A stretch of DNA of 64,000 bases from Rhodanobacter sp. A1T4 (lineage in GTDB: Bacteria; Pseudomonadota; Gammaproteobacteria; Xanthomonadales; Rhodanobacteraceae): the NCBI RefSeq assembly GCF_014207185.1, contig NZ_JACHCP010000001.1:163420-227419 (forward strand). Reading direction: 5' to 3'. The translations under genes and the position numbers were made by a program. Shown here in pieces: positions 46,156-55,008 of the stretch (its first letter is position 1; each line of letters starts with the position of its first letter). The notes under the pieces are model-generated. The model saw nothing but the letters and a program-made list of their open reading frames with translations. It was not told the DNA's origin and ran no database searches.

Positions 46156-46203
46156 CCAGTTAAGAATGGAAACGGTAAGCCAGTTAAGAATGGAAACAGT
46201 AAG
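46156..46203 (+). repeat. 24-bp tandem duplication at the wzm1 start
   Basis: Two adjacent 24-base units (46156-46179 and 46180-46203) differ at one base (G/A). Each carries TAAGAATG, and a third TAAGAATG supplies the ATG at 46205. Because 24 is a multiple of three, all three ATGs are in frame, giving possible N-terminal extensions QLRMETVS/QLRMETVR. Confidence 0.85.
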
Positions 46204-46204
46204 A

Positions 46205-46996
46205 ATGTCGCTGTCGAGGCGTATCTGGATAAGGCGGAATGTATTCTGGGAGCTCGCCAAGCGCGATGTGGCAGGGCGTTACAGCGGATCCTTCTTCGGA
46301 CTATTGTGGTCATTTTTAAATCCGCTGTTGATGCTGGCTGTCTATACGCTCGCGTTCAGGGTATTTCTCGGCATGCGCTGGCCGAACATGGAGTCGGGTG
46401 CTGATTTCTCGCTGATGATCTTCTGCGGGATGATCGTCCACTCGCTGCTGGCCGAATGCATCATGCGTGCGCCAAGTGTCATCGTCTCTCAGAGCAATCT
46501 GGTGAAGCGAGTGGTGTTTCCACTGGCCATCCTGCCTTGCGTCATGGTGGCTTCGACCCTGTTCAATGCATTACTAAGCCTGCTGGTATTGCTGATTTTC
46601 GTGTTGATCTCACGGCACACGCTGCACCCGACAGTGCTGTATCTGCCGCTGCTATATGCACCTTACGTCCTGCTGCTGTGCGGAGTGAGCTGGCTGATGG
46701 CCTCGTTGGGCGTGTTTATCCGCGACCTAACGCAGCTTGCGGGCGTGATTTCGTCGATGCTTATGTTCCTGAGTCCGGTGTTCTACCCGGCGTCAAACCT
46801 GCATGAACCATATCGCGACTGGATTGCGCTCAATCCGTTGACCTTGATGATCGAACAGACGCGTCAGCTGGTGCTGTTTGGACAGTCACCGGATTGGCAC
46901 GCATTGGGGATCTACACACTGGCATCGGTGGCCGTGCTGCTGCTCGGGTATTTCTGGTTCCAGCGCACGCGGGATGGATTTGCCGATGTCCTCTGA
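46205..46996 (+). CDS. wzm: O-polysaccharide ABC exporter permease, system 1
   Basis: The 263-residue protein has an amphipathic N-terminal region (IWIRRNVFWELAKRDVAGRYSGSF) followed by LLWSFLNPLLMLAVYTLAF and six predicted membrane helices, the ABC-2 polysaccharide-export permease layout. The conserved LVKRVVFPLAILP and FLSPVFYPASNL segments support Wzm/KpsM-type function: it forms the channel that moves lipid-linked O-polysaccharide to the periplasm. The start at 46205 gives the same length as Wzm2 (264) here. Two in-frame upstream ATGs exist within the tandem repeat. It overlaps wzt1 by 11 bases and is divergent from rmlB. Confidence 0.9.
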   Translation: MSLSRRIWIRRNVFWELAKRDVAGRYSGSFFGLLWSFLNPLLMLAVYTLAFRVFLGMRWPNMESGADFSLMIFCGMIVHSLLAECIMRAPSVIVSQSNLVKRVVFPLAILPCVMVASTLFNALLSLLVLLIFVLISRHTLHPTVLYLPLLYAPYVLLLCGVSWLMASLGVFIRDLTQLAGVISSMLMFLSPVFYPASNLHEPYRDWIALNPLTLMIEQTRQLVLFGQSPDWHALGIYTLASVAVLLLGYFWFQRTRDGFADVL

Positions 46997-48362
46997 AGCC
47001 ATCGTGGCACCACCGGCATCGGTCGCCGAGGTAGTGATCGAGGTGCATGCGCTGGGGAAGTGCTACCAACTCTACGACAAGCCGGTGCACCGCATGTTGC
47101 AGAGTTTGATCGGGGGGCGACAGCGTTTTTACAGGGAATTCTGGGCACTGCGTGATATCGATTTTGAAGTGCGACGTGGTGAAACCTTGGGGATCGTCGG
47201 TCGCAACGGTGCCGGCAAATCGACCTTGCTGCAACTGATCGCTGGCACGCTCAAACCCAGCGAGGGGAGCGCAGGCATCCACGGTCGTGTGGCGGCCTTA
47301 CTGGAATTGGGCAGCGGCTTTAATCCGGAGTTCACCGGCCGTCAAAACGTGTATCTGAATGCGTCGATTCTTGGACTGAGCCGCAGCCAGGTGGATGCGC
47401 GCATCGACGATATTCTGGCGTATGCAGATATTGGCGAATTTGTCGATCAACCAGTGCGCAATTATTCGACGGGTATGGTCATGCGGTTGGCGTTCGCCGT
47501 AGTGGTCCATGTCGATGCCGATATCCTGATCATCGACGAGGCACTGGCCGTCGGAGATGCTTTTTTCATGCAGAAATGCATGCGCTACCTGCGGGAATTC
47601 CGCAAGCGCGGCACCATGCTGTTTGTCAGCCATGACGGCAGCGCGGTGACCAGTCTGTGTGATCGTGCGATCTGGCTTGAACACGGTCGCGTGCAGCGCG
47701 TTGGCGAGGCCCGCAACGTGATGGAGGCCTACATGGAAGCTTCGCTGGCTGAGCAGCAGGGTGGGTTTCAGGCGCGCGGACACCAACAGCCGGCAAGCCA
47801 GCTCAGGGTTTCGCGGGAACATCAGGTGGATCAGCGGCAGGAGCTCATCGATCGTTCCACCCTGCGCAATGATCTGCGTATTCTTCCGTTTCAGCCCGAT
47901 GCCGAAGGATTTGGCGAGTTCAAGGTGCGGATTGTTCATGTCTCCTTTTTTAACGAGGATGGGCAGGCCGTGGCAGCCGTGGTAGCTGGCGAATACGTCA
48001 CGTTGCGCATCGAGCTTTTTGCCGAAGCGAGCGCCGACAACGTGATTGCCGGCTTCTACGTGAAGGATCGTCTTGGTCAGTTGCTGTTTGGTGATAACAC
48101 CGGTCTCAGTTACGAGGATGACTTTCCGGTAACCGCGGGGCAGCATTTTCATGCCAGTTTCTGCTTCGTCATGCCTCGCCTGCTTTCCGGCGAATACTTC
48201 ATTGCCGCGGGTGTCGCCGAGGGTACTCAGGAGCAGCATGTGGTTCAGCACTGGCTGCATGAGGCGTTGCACTTCACTGCTACGGGAGGCTCCATGGTCG
48301 CGGGCCTGATCGGCATACCGATGCTGGATGTTCGGTTGGAGCGAGTACAGAATGAACGGTGA
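46986..48362 (+). CDS. wzt: O-polysaccharide ABC exporter ATPase with C-terminal substrate-binding domain, system 1
   Basis: The 458-residue protein has an ABC domain (about 1-255) with Walker A GRNGAGKST, the family-type signature YSTGMVMRLAF and Walker B ILIIDEALAVGD. A linker (about 256-320, Gln-rich) and a C-terminal Wzt beta-sandwich follow (FGEFKVRIVHVSFFNEDG ... VIAGFYVKDRLGQLLFGDNT). In systems such as E. coli O9a this domain recognises the modified non-reducing end of the finished chain before export. Its linker and sandwich differ from those of Wzt2, so it probably reads a different end. It overlaps wzm1 and the following methyltransferase gene by 11 bases each. Confidence 0.91.
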   Translation: MSSEAIVAPPASVAEVVIEVHALGKCYQLYDKPVHRMLQSLIGGRQRFYREFWALRDIDFEVRRGETLGIVGRNGAGKSTLLQLIAGTLKPSEGSAGIHGRVAALLELGSGFNPEFTGRQNVYLNASILGLSRSQVDARIDDILAYADIGEFVDQPVRNYSTGMVMRLAFAVVVHVDADILIIDEALAVGDAFFMQKCMRYLREFRKRGTMLFVSHDGSAVTSLCDRAIWLEHGRVQRVGEARNVMEAYMEASLAEQQGGFQARGHQQPASQLRVSREHQVDQRQELIDRSTLRNDLRILPFQPDAEGFGEFKVRIVHVSFFNEDGQAVAAVVAGEYVTLRIELFAEASADNVIAGFYVKDRLGQLLFGDNTGLSYEDDFPVTAGQHFHASFCFVMPRLLSGEYFIAAGVAEGTQEQHVVQHWLHEALHFTATGGSMVAGLIGIPMLDVRLERVQNER

Positions 48363-49767
48363 TTTCCAGCTTCAGGGCCACCCGTTGGTATTGATGCGGC
48401 CACGGATCGTGCCGCCTTACGGCTGGGTTGGCCATATCCCGTTTGCTTACCTTGCTGTCGATCTTCTGCGGCCGCGTTGCCTGGTGGAGTTGGGGACTCA
48501 TTCGGGCAACTCCTATCTGGCATTCTGCCAGGCGGTGCGCGCGCTGGACCTGCACTGCCGGTGTGTGGCCGTGGATGCATGGCAAGGTGATGCGCACGCT
48601 CTGCATTACGGAGAGCAGGTCTATCAATCGCTTCGCTCTCGACATGATCCGCTATATGGGGATTTTTCACGGCTGTTGCGCGCAAACTTCGACGATGCGG
48701 TGCCCCAGTTCGAAGATGGCAGTATCGACCTGCTGCATATCGACGGCCTGCATACATACGAGGCGGTGCGTCACGACTTTGAAAGCTGGCTACCGAAGCT
48801 CAGCGATCGTGCAGTGGTGCTTTTGCACGATACGGATGTTCGCGAACGCGGCTTCGGCGTCGGGAAATTCTTTGAAGAGCTTTCGAATCGCCATGCATGT
48901 TTTGACTTCAGGCATAGCCACGGTCTTGGCGTGGTGGCCGTGGGTTCGCAGCTGCCTGCGGCATTCGTCGCCTTCATGCGTGAGGCTGCGGCTTCGCCCG
49001 AGTCGATACGCGGCTTTTTCGAGGCGCTGGCAGGGATTCTTGTGGATGCGAATAATCAGCCACTGACGTCGGCCGTGATCGAACCGCAACCGGTGATCAG
49101 CCATCTCTTCTATCGGCGTCATGACGAGGCTTACGATGAAAGTCGCATGATTTCTCAGCCGGTCGACGCGGAAGATGGGGTGGTGGATCTGCAATTCCGT
49201 TTGCCGGCGGGTATTCGTCCAGATTACCTGCGGCTCGATCCGGCTGATTTCCCCGGCATCTACGGGCTGAGGCGAGTCATGTTGCAGGAGAGCAGCGAAT
49301 CGCAGGGGACAGAGCTGCCCCAATTGCAGGGTCGCTTGGGTCACGTCAACGGGGAATGGATGGAGGCTGCCGGCATACAGTCCTTGCGCCTGGTCAGTTT
49401 CGATGACGATCCCAGCGTCGAATTCGAGGTCGGGAGTGCGCTCGCGGAAGTGGCCGGTGATGAAGGACTGCAGGTGACCATGCGGGTCGACTACGAGGTA
49501 GTGGTTTCCAATCCCGTGTTGCATCGCCTGTTGGAGCAGCAGGCAATTGTCAGCATGCGTCAGCTCTCACGCGCACGAGTAGACGTGCAGAACCTGGCCA
49601 GCGCGCTTTCGCAGCAGCAGGGGAGCATGCAGGGTTTGGCCCAGGAGTTTTCGCAGCAACGGATAGAAGCGCTGGCGACCCTGCAGCAGCTTCAGCAAAG
49701 TATCGACCAGCTGGCAAGGCGTGGTTTTTGGTCCTGGCTCAGGAGGCTTATCAAACGTGGCCATTGA
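48352..49767 (+). CDS. SAM methyltransferase with C-terminal coiled coil and amphipathic tail
   Basis: The 471-residue protein has a class I SAM-binding fold (about 30-200: CLVELGTHSGNSYLAFCQAV, DLLHIDGLHTYEAVRHDFESW, VVLLHDTDVRERGFGVGKFF). A middle beta-rich region (about 235-395) without a recognised family follows, then a Gln/Ala-rich coiled coil (about 400-455). The tail RRGFWSWLRRLIKRGH looks like a membrane-binding amphipathic helix. This layout, placed directly behind a Wzt with a substrate-binding domain, resembles WbdD of E. coli O9a, which caps the chain by methylation and uses its coiled coil as a ruler. No kinase domain is visible. The role is by analogy. Confidence 0.7.
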   Translation: MNGDFQLQGHPLVLMRPRIVPPYGWVGHIPFAYLAVDLLRPRCLVELGTHSGNSYLAFCQAVRALDLHCRCVAVDAWQGDAHALHYGEQVYQSLRSRHDPLYGDFSRLLRANFDDAVPQFEDGSIDLLHIDGLHTYEAVRHDFESWLPKLSDRAVVLLHDTDVRERGFGVGKFFEELSNRHACFDFRHSHGLGVVAVGSQLPAAFVAFMREAAASPESIRGFFEALAGILVDANNQPLTSAVIEPQPVISHLFYRRHDEAYDESRMISQPVDAEDGVVDLQFRLPAGIRPDYLRLDPADFPGIYGLRRVMLQESSESQGTELPQLQGRLGHVNGEWMEAAGIQSLRLVSFDDDPSVEFEVGSALAEVAGDEGLQVTMRVDYEVVVSNPVLHRLLEQQAIVSMRQLSRARVDVQNLASALSQQQGSMQGLAQEFSQQRIEALATLQQLQQSIDQLARRGFWSWLRRLIKRGH

Positions 49768-49783
49768 GCAGGAGCACCGAAGC

Positions 49784-52156
49784 ATGCCGTCCTTGCATCG
49801 ACTAGTGTGGCGCCGCCTGCGTAGCATCGTGCGGCGTCTTAATGGACGACCGTATGACATGTCGCTGCAACCGCTCGAGCAGCTGGAGCCGGTGACAGGC
49901 CATCCAGGGGTATGGCAGGCCAACGGCAACGATCCGAAATTTGCGTGCGTGGCCGCAGGCTTCCCGCTGAAGGCCGGCTGGTATCGTCTTTCGATTGAGC
50001 TGGAAGACATGGAGGACGACCGGTTGGAGCCGATGCTGTATTTCGATTATGGCTACGGCATGCACGAGACCTGGTCCCTGTACTTGGGTTTCGTTCGGAA
50101 CACTGCCAGACGCCATGTCGGCGTTGTGCTGCTTCCATTCGATGTCCAGCGGTTGCGCTTCGATCCGGCAAGTGTTCCGTGCAAGTTCCATGTGCGAGAC
50201 CTCAGGTTTCGCCGACTAAGTCGTGTCGGTGCGGCCTGGCGCATGCTCCATGCGGTCGCAAGGGATCGGAATGTGCGTGGCCCCGGTATTCGCGGGTTGA
50301 TGCTGGATGCTTGGCGGAAGCTCCGGGGGGCTGGCGGCCGGCACGCCTTTGCGACTTGGTTGCATGAACGTTACATGGCATATGGCAACTTCAAGGCACC
50401 CACTTACAAACGTTGGCTGAAGCTGTACGACCAGTCTGTTGTGTCGATTCGGACGCTTCCAGTACGACTGGTCTCGATTTTATTGCCCACTTTCAATACG
50501 CCGGAGATATGGTTGCGGCGTTGCCTGGACAGTGTGTTGGCGCAGTCTTATCCGCACTGGGAATTGTGCGTGTCCGACGATGCTTCCACTGAGCCGCAGG
50601 TGCGTGAAGTGCTGGAAGCCTATGCGAAGCGCGATCCACGCATCCGTATCATCTGGCGTGAAAGCAATGGTCATATCTCGGCGGCATCGAACAGTGCGCT
50701 GGCCATGGCGCGCGGCGATTGTGTCGCTTTGCTCGATCACGATGACGAATTGCATCCGGCTGCGCTGGCCTCGATCGTCGAGGCATGGCGGCGCCATCCG
50801 CAATGGCAGTTCGTTTATACGGACGAGGACAAGATCGATGCCGATGGTCAGCGCTACGATCCTTACTTCAAGCCCAACTGGAACCCGGACCTGTTGCATG
50901 GACAGAACTGCGTCAGCCACTTGGGTGTCTATTCGCGGGCGCTGTTGAATGCGGTGGGCGGCTTCCGGGAAGGGCTGGAAGGTAGTCAGGACTGGGACTT
51001 GGTATTGCGCTGCAGCGAACGGCTGACATCGGAGCAGATTGGCCATGTACCCGTAGTCCTCTATCACTGGCGTGCGATTGCCGGGTCGACCGCGCAGGGC
51101 GTGGGCGAGAAAAGCTATGCCCACGAAGCTGGCCGTCGCGCGCTGCGTGGACATTTCGAGCGGACCGGTGTGGCGGCGGAAGTACTGGAGATTGACGGCA
51201 TGCTGGGGGCATTCCGGGTTCGTTATCTGTTGCCCGAACTGCGGCCGCTCATCAGCATCATCGTACCCACCAGAGATCGACTAGATCTGTTGCGCCGTTG
51301 CGTGGAATCGATCCTGGAGCGGACAACCTATCCGCACTACGAAATCCTCATCGTGGACAACCAGTCCGTCGAGCCAGAGTCACTTGCCTACTTCTCCAGT
51401 TTCGATGATCACCCAAAGGTACGGGTGAGGAAGCACGATCAGCCTTTCAACTATTCAAGCATCAACAATGATGCAGTGGTTGATTGTCGAGGTGAGCTGA
51501 TTTGTCTGCTCAACAATGACGTCGAGGTCATTACCCCGGATTGGCTCGAGGAACTGGCGAGCCATGCGATGCGCCCACACGTGGGTGCTGTAGGGGCAAT
51601 GCTGTATTACCCCAACGACACCATCCAGCATGCGGGTGTGGTGACTGGGGTGCATGGCGTGGCGGCGCATCTTTACAGCGGTATGCCACGAGGCTTTCCA
51701 GGCCAGATGGCGCGTGCAAAGCTGGCACAGGGTATGAGCGCGGTCACGGCGGCTTGCCTGATGGTGCGACGGGAGGTTTACCTTGAGGTGGGCGGTCTGG
51801 ATACCGCCTTGCAGATTGCCTTTAACGACATCGATTTCTGCCTACGCCTGCGGCACCTCGGCTATACCAATATATGGACACCGTTTGCCGAGCTTTACCA
51901 TCATGAATCCGCTTCGCGCGGACATGAGGATACGGCGGAGAAGCGCGCGCGCTTCATGCGCGAGATGGAGTTCATGAAGATCCGCTGGGGTGTTCAGCTG
52001 GATCACGATCCGATCTATAACCCGAATCTCACGCTTTCAGGGGAGCCTTTCACGCTGGCCTTTCCTCCGCGCGAATGGCAACCGTTGTCGATCGAGCCCG
52101 AAGCGATGGAGGCCGCAAGCTTCGCAGCGCCCCGGACCAAGGTCTCAATCGCATGA
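49784..52156 (+). CDS. Double-domain family 2 glycosyltransferase
   Basis: The 790-residue protein begins with a basic amphipathic stretch and a beta-rich N-terminal domain (about 20-210). Two GT-A domains follow. The first starts at about residue 229 (SILLPTFNTPEIWLRRCLDS, LCVSDDASTEP, DxD-like LLDHDDELHP). The second starts at about 488 (SIIVPTRDRLDLLRRCVESI, LIVDNQSVEP, LLNNDVEVI, FNDIDFCLRLRHLGY). Such proteins add two different sugars, or polymerise a repeat, on the cytoplasmic side. AGGAG lies 9 bases before ATG 49784. It follows the coiled-coil methyltransferase by 16 bases and overlaps the next gene. The linkages made cannot be told from sequence. Confidence 0.87.
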   Translation: MPSLHRLVWRRLRSIVRRLNGRPYDMSLQPLEQLEPVTGHPGVWQANGNDPKFACVAAGFPLKAGWYRLSIELEDMEDDRLEPMLYFDYGYGMHETWSLYLGFVRNTARRHVGVVLLPFDVQRLRFDPASVPCKFHVRDLRFRRLSRVGAAWRMLHAVARDRNVRGPGIRGLMLDAWRKLRGAGGRHAFATWLHERYMAYGNFKAPTYKRWLKLYDQSVVSIRTLPVRLVSILLPTFNTPEIWLRRCLDSVLAQSYPHWELCVSDDASTEPQVREVLEAYAKRDPRIRIIWRESNGHISAASNSALAMARGDCVALLDHDDELHPAALASIVEAWRRHPQWQFVYTDEDKIDADGQRYDPYFKPNWNPDLLHGQNCVSHLGVYSRALLNAVGGFREGLEGSQDWDLVLRCSERLTSEQIGHVPVVLYHWRAIAGSTAQGVGEKSYAHEAGRRALRGHFERTGVAAEVLEIDGMLGAFRVRYLLPELRPLISIIVPTRDRLDLLRRCVESILERTTYPHYEILIVDNQSVEPESLAYFSSFDDHPKVRVRKHDQPFNYSSINNDAVVDCRGELICLLNNDVEVITPDWLEELASHAMRPHVGAVGAMLYYPNDTIQHAGVVTGVHGVAAHLYSGMPRGFPGQMARAKLAQGMSAVTAACLMVRREVYLEVGGLDTALQIAFNDIDFCLRLRHLGYTNIWTPFAELYHHESASRGHEDTAEKRARFMREMEFMKIRWGVQLDHDPIYNPNLTLSGEPFTLAFPPREWQPLSIEPEAMEAASFAAPRTKVSIA

Positions 52157-52890
52157 TGTCCACATTGCCGTATGTGCGCATGGATACGCAGCAGCCCATA
52201 TTGTGTATTGGTCATAGTCATGTTGTCAGCGTAGCGCAGGCCGCTGCGGCTTTAGACATTCCATTTAAGGCCCTCAATTTCTGGGAAATGCCCGGTGCTA
52301 TCGCGCTGGAGAATGGTGTGCCGCGCCTGTCGCTGCAGGTCGAGCAGCAGTTGCGGGAGCATCCTGGCCCGGTGTTTTCGATGGTCGGTGGTGCGGCACA
52401 TGGTGTGCTTGGCATGCTGGTGCATCCACGCCGTTTTGATTTCGTGCTGCCGACGCAGCCTTTGCTGCCACTGGATCCCGCTGCCGAGGTCTTGCCGGCG
52501 CTGGCGGTCCAGCGCGTGCTGGAATCCATGACGGCGGAGTACCTGGCCCTGATGTCGCAGGTTCGTCGGCTTTGTGCGGGGCAAATGTGCCATGTCGAAT
52601 CGCCACCACCTTACGCGGATGCCGGGCGCATGCACGCGGATGTGCCATGGGGAATGTATCCGGGCATGTGCCAGGAAATTTCGCCGGCAGCTTTCCGCTA
52701 CAAGCTTTGGCGTCTGCATTCGCAGATAGTTCGCGAATGGTGCAGTGAGGCCGGGGTATTGTTTGTACCGTGTCCACCCGAAACCGTCGATGAAAGCGGC
52801 TTCATGCGCGAGCCGTATTATGGTGATGGTGCCCATGCGAATGTGACTTACGGTGAGCTGGTGCTGGAGCAGATGAGGCGTCTGGTATGA
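52153..52890 (+). CDS. SGNH-hydrolase-like protein of unknown function
   Basis: The 245-residue protein opens PILCIGHSHVVSVAQAAAAL, where GHSH stands at the place of the GDS nucleophile motif of SGNH esterases. It ends YGDGAHANVTYGELVLEQM, resembling the C-terminal DxxH catalytic pair. Ser within GHSH could be the nucleophile. No signal peptide is present, so it is cytoplasmic. The ATG at 52153 overlaps the upstream stop (ATGA); a second ATG follows directly. It is coupled to a GSCFA gene, also of the SGNH superfamily. It may add or remove an acyl group on the O-polysaccharide precursor, by inference. Confidence 0.6.
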   Translation: MMSTLPYVRMDTQQPILCIGHSHVVSVAQAAAALDIPFKALNFWEMPGAIALENGVPRLSLQVEQQLREHPGPVFSMVGGAAHGVLGMLVHPRRFDFVLPTQPLLPLDPAAEVLPALAVQRVLESMTAEYLALMSQVRRLCAGQMCHVESPPPYADAGRMHADVPWGMYPGMCQEISPAAFRYKLWRLHSQIVREWCSEAGVLFVPCPPETVDESGFMREPYYGDGAHANVTYGELVLEQMRRLV

Positions 52891-53984
52891 GTCATCCCTA
52901 CTTGGACATTGACGATCGACAACGCTGGAGCCGTGCCATGGCCGGCCGTGCCAGCGCGGACATCGACCCCGTCCTGACGCCGCCGTTCCTGATCGAACCA
53001 CATATGCGGGTAGTGACTGCCGGAAGCTGTTTTGCCCAGCACGTGGCGCGCCATCTGCGTGAACACGGGCTTGCATGTTACGAAACCGAGCCGGCACATC
53101 CACTGCTGTCCCCTGCTCTGGCCGAAGCTTTCGGCTATGGGGTTTACTCCGCGCGCTACGGCAATATCTATACGTCGCGCCAGTTGTTGCAGCTATGGCG
53201 ACGCGCGTCGGGCGCATTCGTTCCCAGGGACGACCTCTGGGAGGGCGATGAGGGTTGTTGGTTCGATCCTTTTCGACCGACCATCCAGCCGGGTGGTTTC
53301 AGCTCCATGCGCGAGTACCACGAGGACCGCCACCAGCATTTCGCCGCGGTGCGTCGGGCCTTCAGCGAGATGGATGTATTTGTTTTCACGTTGGGTCTCA
53401 CCGAGTGCTGGGGTTCGCGCGAGGATGGTGCCGTCTATCCGCTATGCCCGGGCGTGGCGGCAGGTCGGTTCGACGCTGATCGGCATATCCTGTTCAATTT
53501 CACGGTGGATGAAGTGGTTGCCGATCTGCGCGCCTTCATCGAGGAGATTCGTGAGGTCAATTCACGCATGAAGGTGATTCTTACGGTCTCACCGGTATCC
53601 TTGGCTGCGACGGCGGCAAAGCAGCATGTGTTGCTGGCGTCCACCTATTCCAAGGCGGTGCTCCGGGTGGCGGCCGAACAGGTGAGTCGTCTGCCGGACG
53701 TCTATTATTTTCCGGCCTATGAGATCGTCAACGCTGCCGGTCGTGAATACCTTGCTGATGATCGTCGTTCGATCTTGGAAGATGGGGTGAGTCACGTGAT
53801 GTCTTTGTTCTTCCGGCATGTGTTGAATGAGCCTGCAATGGCTCCCATGAAGGCGGAACACGATGATTTCCTGCAGCGTGGACAGGCGATCGTCGATACG
53901 CTGTGCGACGAGCAGCGCCTGGATCAGTCAAGCAACGCGACACCTGAAGCGCATCAGATGGAAGGGCATGATGGCCTGCAATGA
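52887..53984 (+). CDS. GSCFA-domain protein
   Basis: The 365-residue protein has the eponymous motif TAGSCFAQHVARHL near residue 47, followed by AFGYGVYSARYGNIYTSRQLLQL, FVFTLGLTECW and ILTVSPVSL, all typical of GSCFA-family proteins, which are distant SGNH-fold relatives. No signal sequence is seen. The family is often found in polysaccharide or secondary-metabolite clusters, but no reaction is firmly assigned; an acyl-ester transferase or hydrolase is plausible. ATGA overlaps link it to the SGNH-like gene before it, and it overlaps the dioxygenase gene after it by 14 bases. Confidence 0.8.
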   Translation: MSHPYLDIDDRQRWSRAMAGRASADIDPVLTPPFLIEPHMRVVTAGSCFAQHVARHLREHGLACYETEPAHPLLSPALAEAFGYGVYSARYGNIYTSRQLLQLWRRASGAFVPRDDLWEGDEGCWFDPFRPTIQPGGFSSMREYHEDRHQHFAAVRRAFSEMDVFVFTLGLTECWGSREDGAVYPLCPGVAAGRFDADRHILFNFTVDEVVADLRAFIEEIREVNSRMKVILTVSPVSLAATAAKQHVLLASTYSKAVLRVAAEQVSRLPDVYYFPAYEIVNAAGREYLADDRRSILEDGVSHVMSLFFRHVLNEPAMAPMKAEHDDFLQRGQAIVDTLCDEQRLDQSSNATPEAHQMEGHDGLQ

Positions 53985-55008
53985 ACTGTCGGACGAGAGT
54001 CTGGTTCGCGCACGGGAGTTGATGCAGCAGCATCGCTACGACGATGCGATCGAATGGCTGACAACCTGTCGGCGCCAACAGCCAGATGAGGGTATTGAGC
54101 TAATGCTGGCACTGTGCCGCTATCAGGCCTATCTGGCCCAGCCGCCCTGCTCGGCGATTGCTGATCCCTGGTTGATTGCTCCGCCTGACCCGTTTGGCGA
54201 TGTGGTTGGTGTACCGGAAATACCGGCCAGCAAGCTCGATGCCAATACGCTGGCTGCTGGCATCCGTCATCATGGGGCGCTGCTGGTGCGCGGGCTGTTG
54301 TCGGCAGATATCGCGTTGCAGCTGGCCGATGGTGTGAGGCAGGCTCTCGACGCTTGCGCGGCGTGGCATGCGCACGGCGAGGGGACATTCGGCAACTCAT
54401 GGTATGCGCGCTTGCCGTTGCAGGAGGGCTGCGAGCTGGCGCAGGCACGGCCCTGGATCGAGGAGGGGGCCGGTGGCGTCTGGCTGGCCGATTCGCCACG
54501 CATGCTTTATGAGTTGACCGAGCTATTCGGATCCAGCGGGATCACGGACATGATTGCAGACTATTTTGGCGAGCAGCCGATGCTGTCGGTCGGCAAGTCG
54601 ACCCTGCGCTGCGTGCCGGGGTCGATTCGTCACGCCGATTGGCATCAGGATGGGGCCTTCATGGGAGCCGACATCCGCAGCGTGAATGTATGGCTTGGGC
54701 TCTCTCATTGTGGAGAGGATGCGTCGGGACTCGAGTTTCTGCCGCGACGCTTGTCGCGGGTGTTGCCCACCGGCAGCCATGGTGCTTACTTCGACTGGTC
54801 GGTGGGGCCTGGCATGGTCACCGAAGCGGCAGCTGGGATGGCGACCACCAGCCCGGTCTTCGCACCGGGCGATGCCCTGTTGTTCGACCATTTCTTCCTT
54901 CACCGCACCGGTGTCCCTGCGGCGATAGCGAAAGACCGTTACGCAATCGAATCGTGGTTCTTCGCGCCATCAGCTTACCCGGCCGGACAGGTGCCGCTGA
55001 AGCTCTAG
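53971..55008 (+). CDS. Phytanoyl-CoA dioxygenase (PhyH)-family oxygenase
   Basis: The 345-residue protein has a short helical N-terminal segment (about 1-60, TPR-like) and a double-stranded beta-helix oxygenase domain. The iron-binding facial triad is H225xD227 in HADWHQDGAFMG plus a distal His, probably in LFDHFFLHRTG, with Arg or Lys nearby for 2-oxoglutarate. Such enzymes hydroxylate small molecules using Fe(II), oxygen and 2-oxoglutarate. In this cluster the likely target is a sugar or acyl decoration of the O-polysaccharide. The start at 53971 is favoured over 53968 because of spacing from GGAAGG. Its stop TAG shares the palindrome CTAG with the stop of the convergent methyltransferase gene. 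Confidence 0.78.
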   Translation: MACNELSDESLVRARELMQQHRYDDAIEWLTTCRRQQPDEGIELMLALCRYQAYLAQPPCSAIADPWLIAPPDPFGDVVGVPEIPASKLDANTLAAGIRHHGALLVRGLLSADIALQLADGVRQALDACAAWHAHGEGTFGNSWYARLPLQEGCELAQARPWIEEGAGGVWLADSPRMLYELTELFGSSGITDMIADYFGEQPMLSVGKSTLRCVPGSIRHADWHQDGAFMGADIRSVNVWLGLSHCGEDASGLEFLPRRLSRVLPTGSHGAYFDWSVGPGMVTEAAAGMATTSPVFAPGDALLFDHFFLHRTGVPAAIAKDRYAIESWFFAPSAYPAGQVPLKL

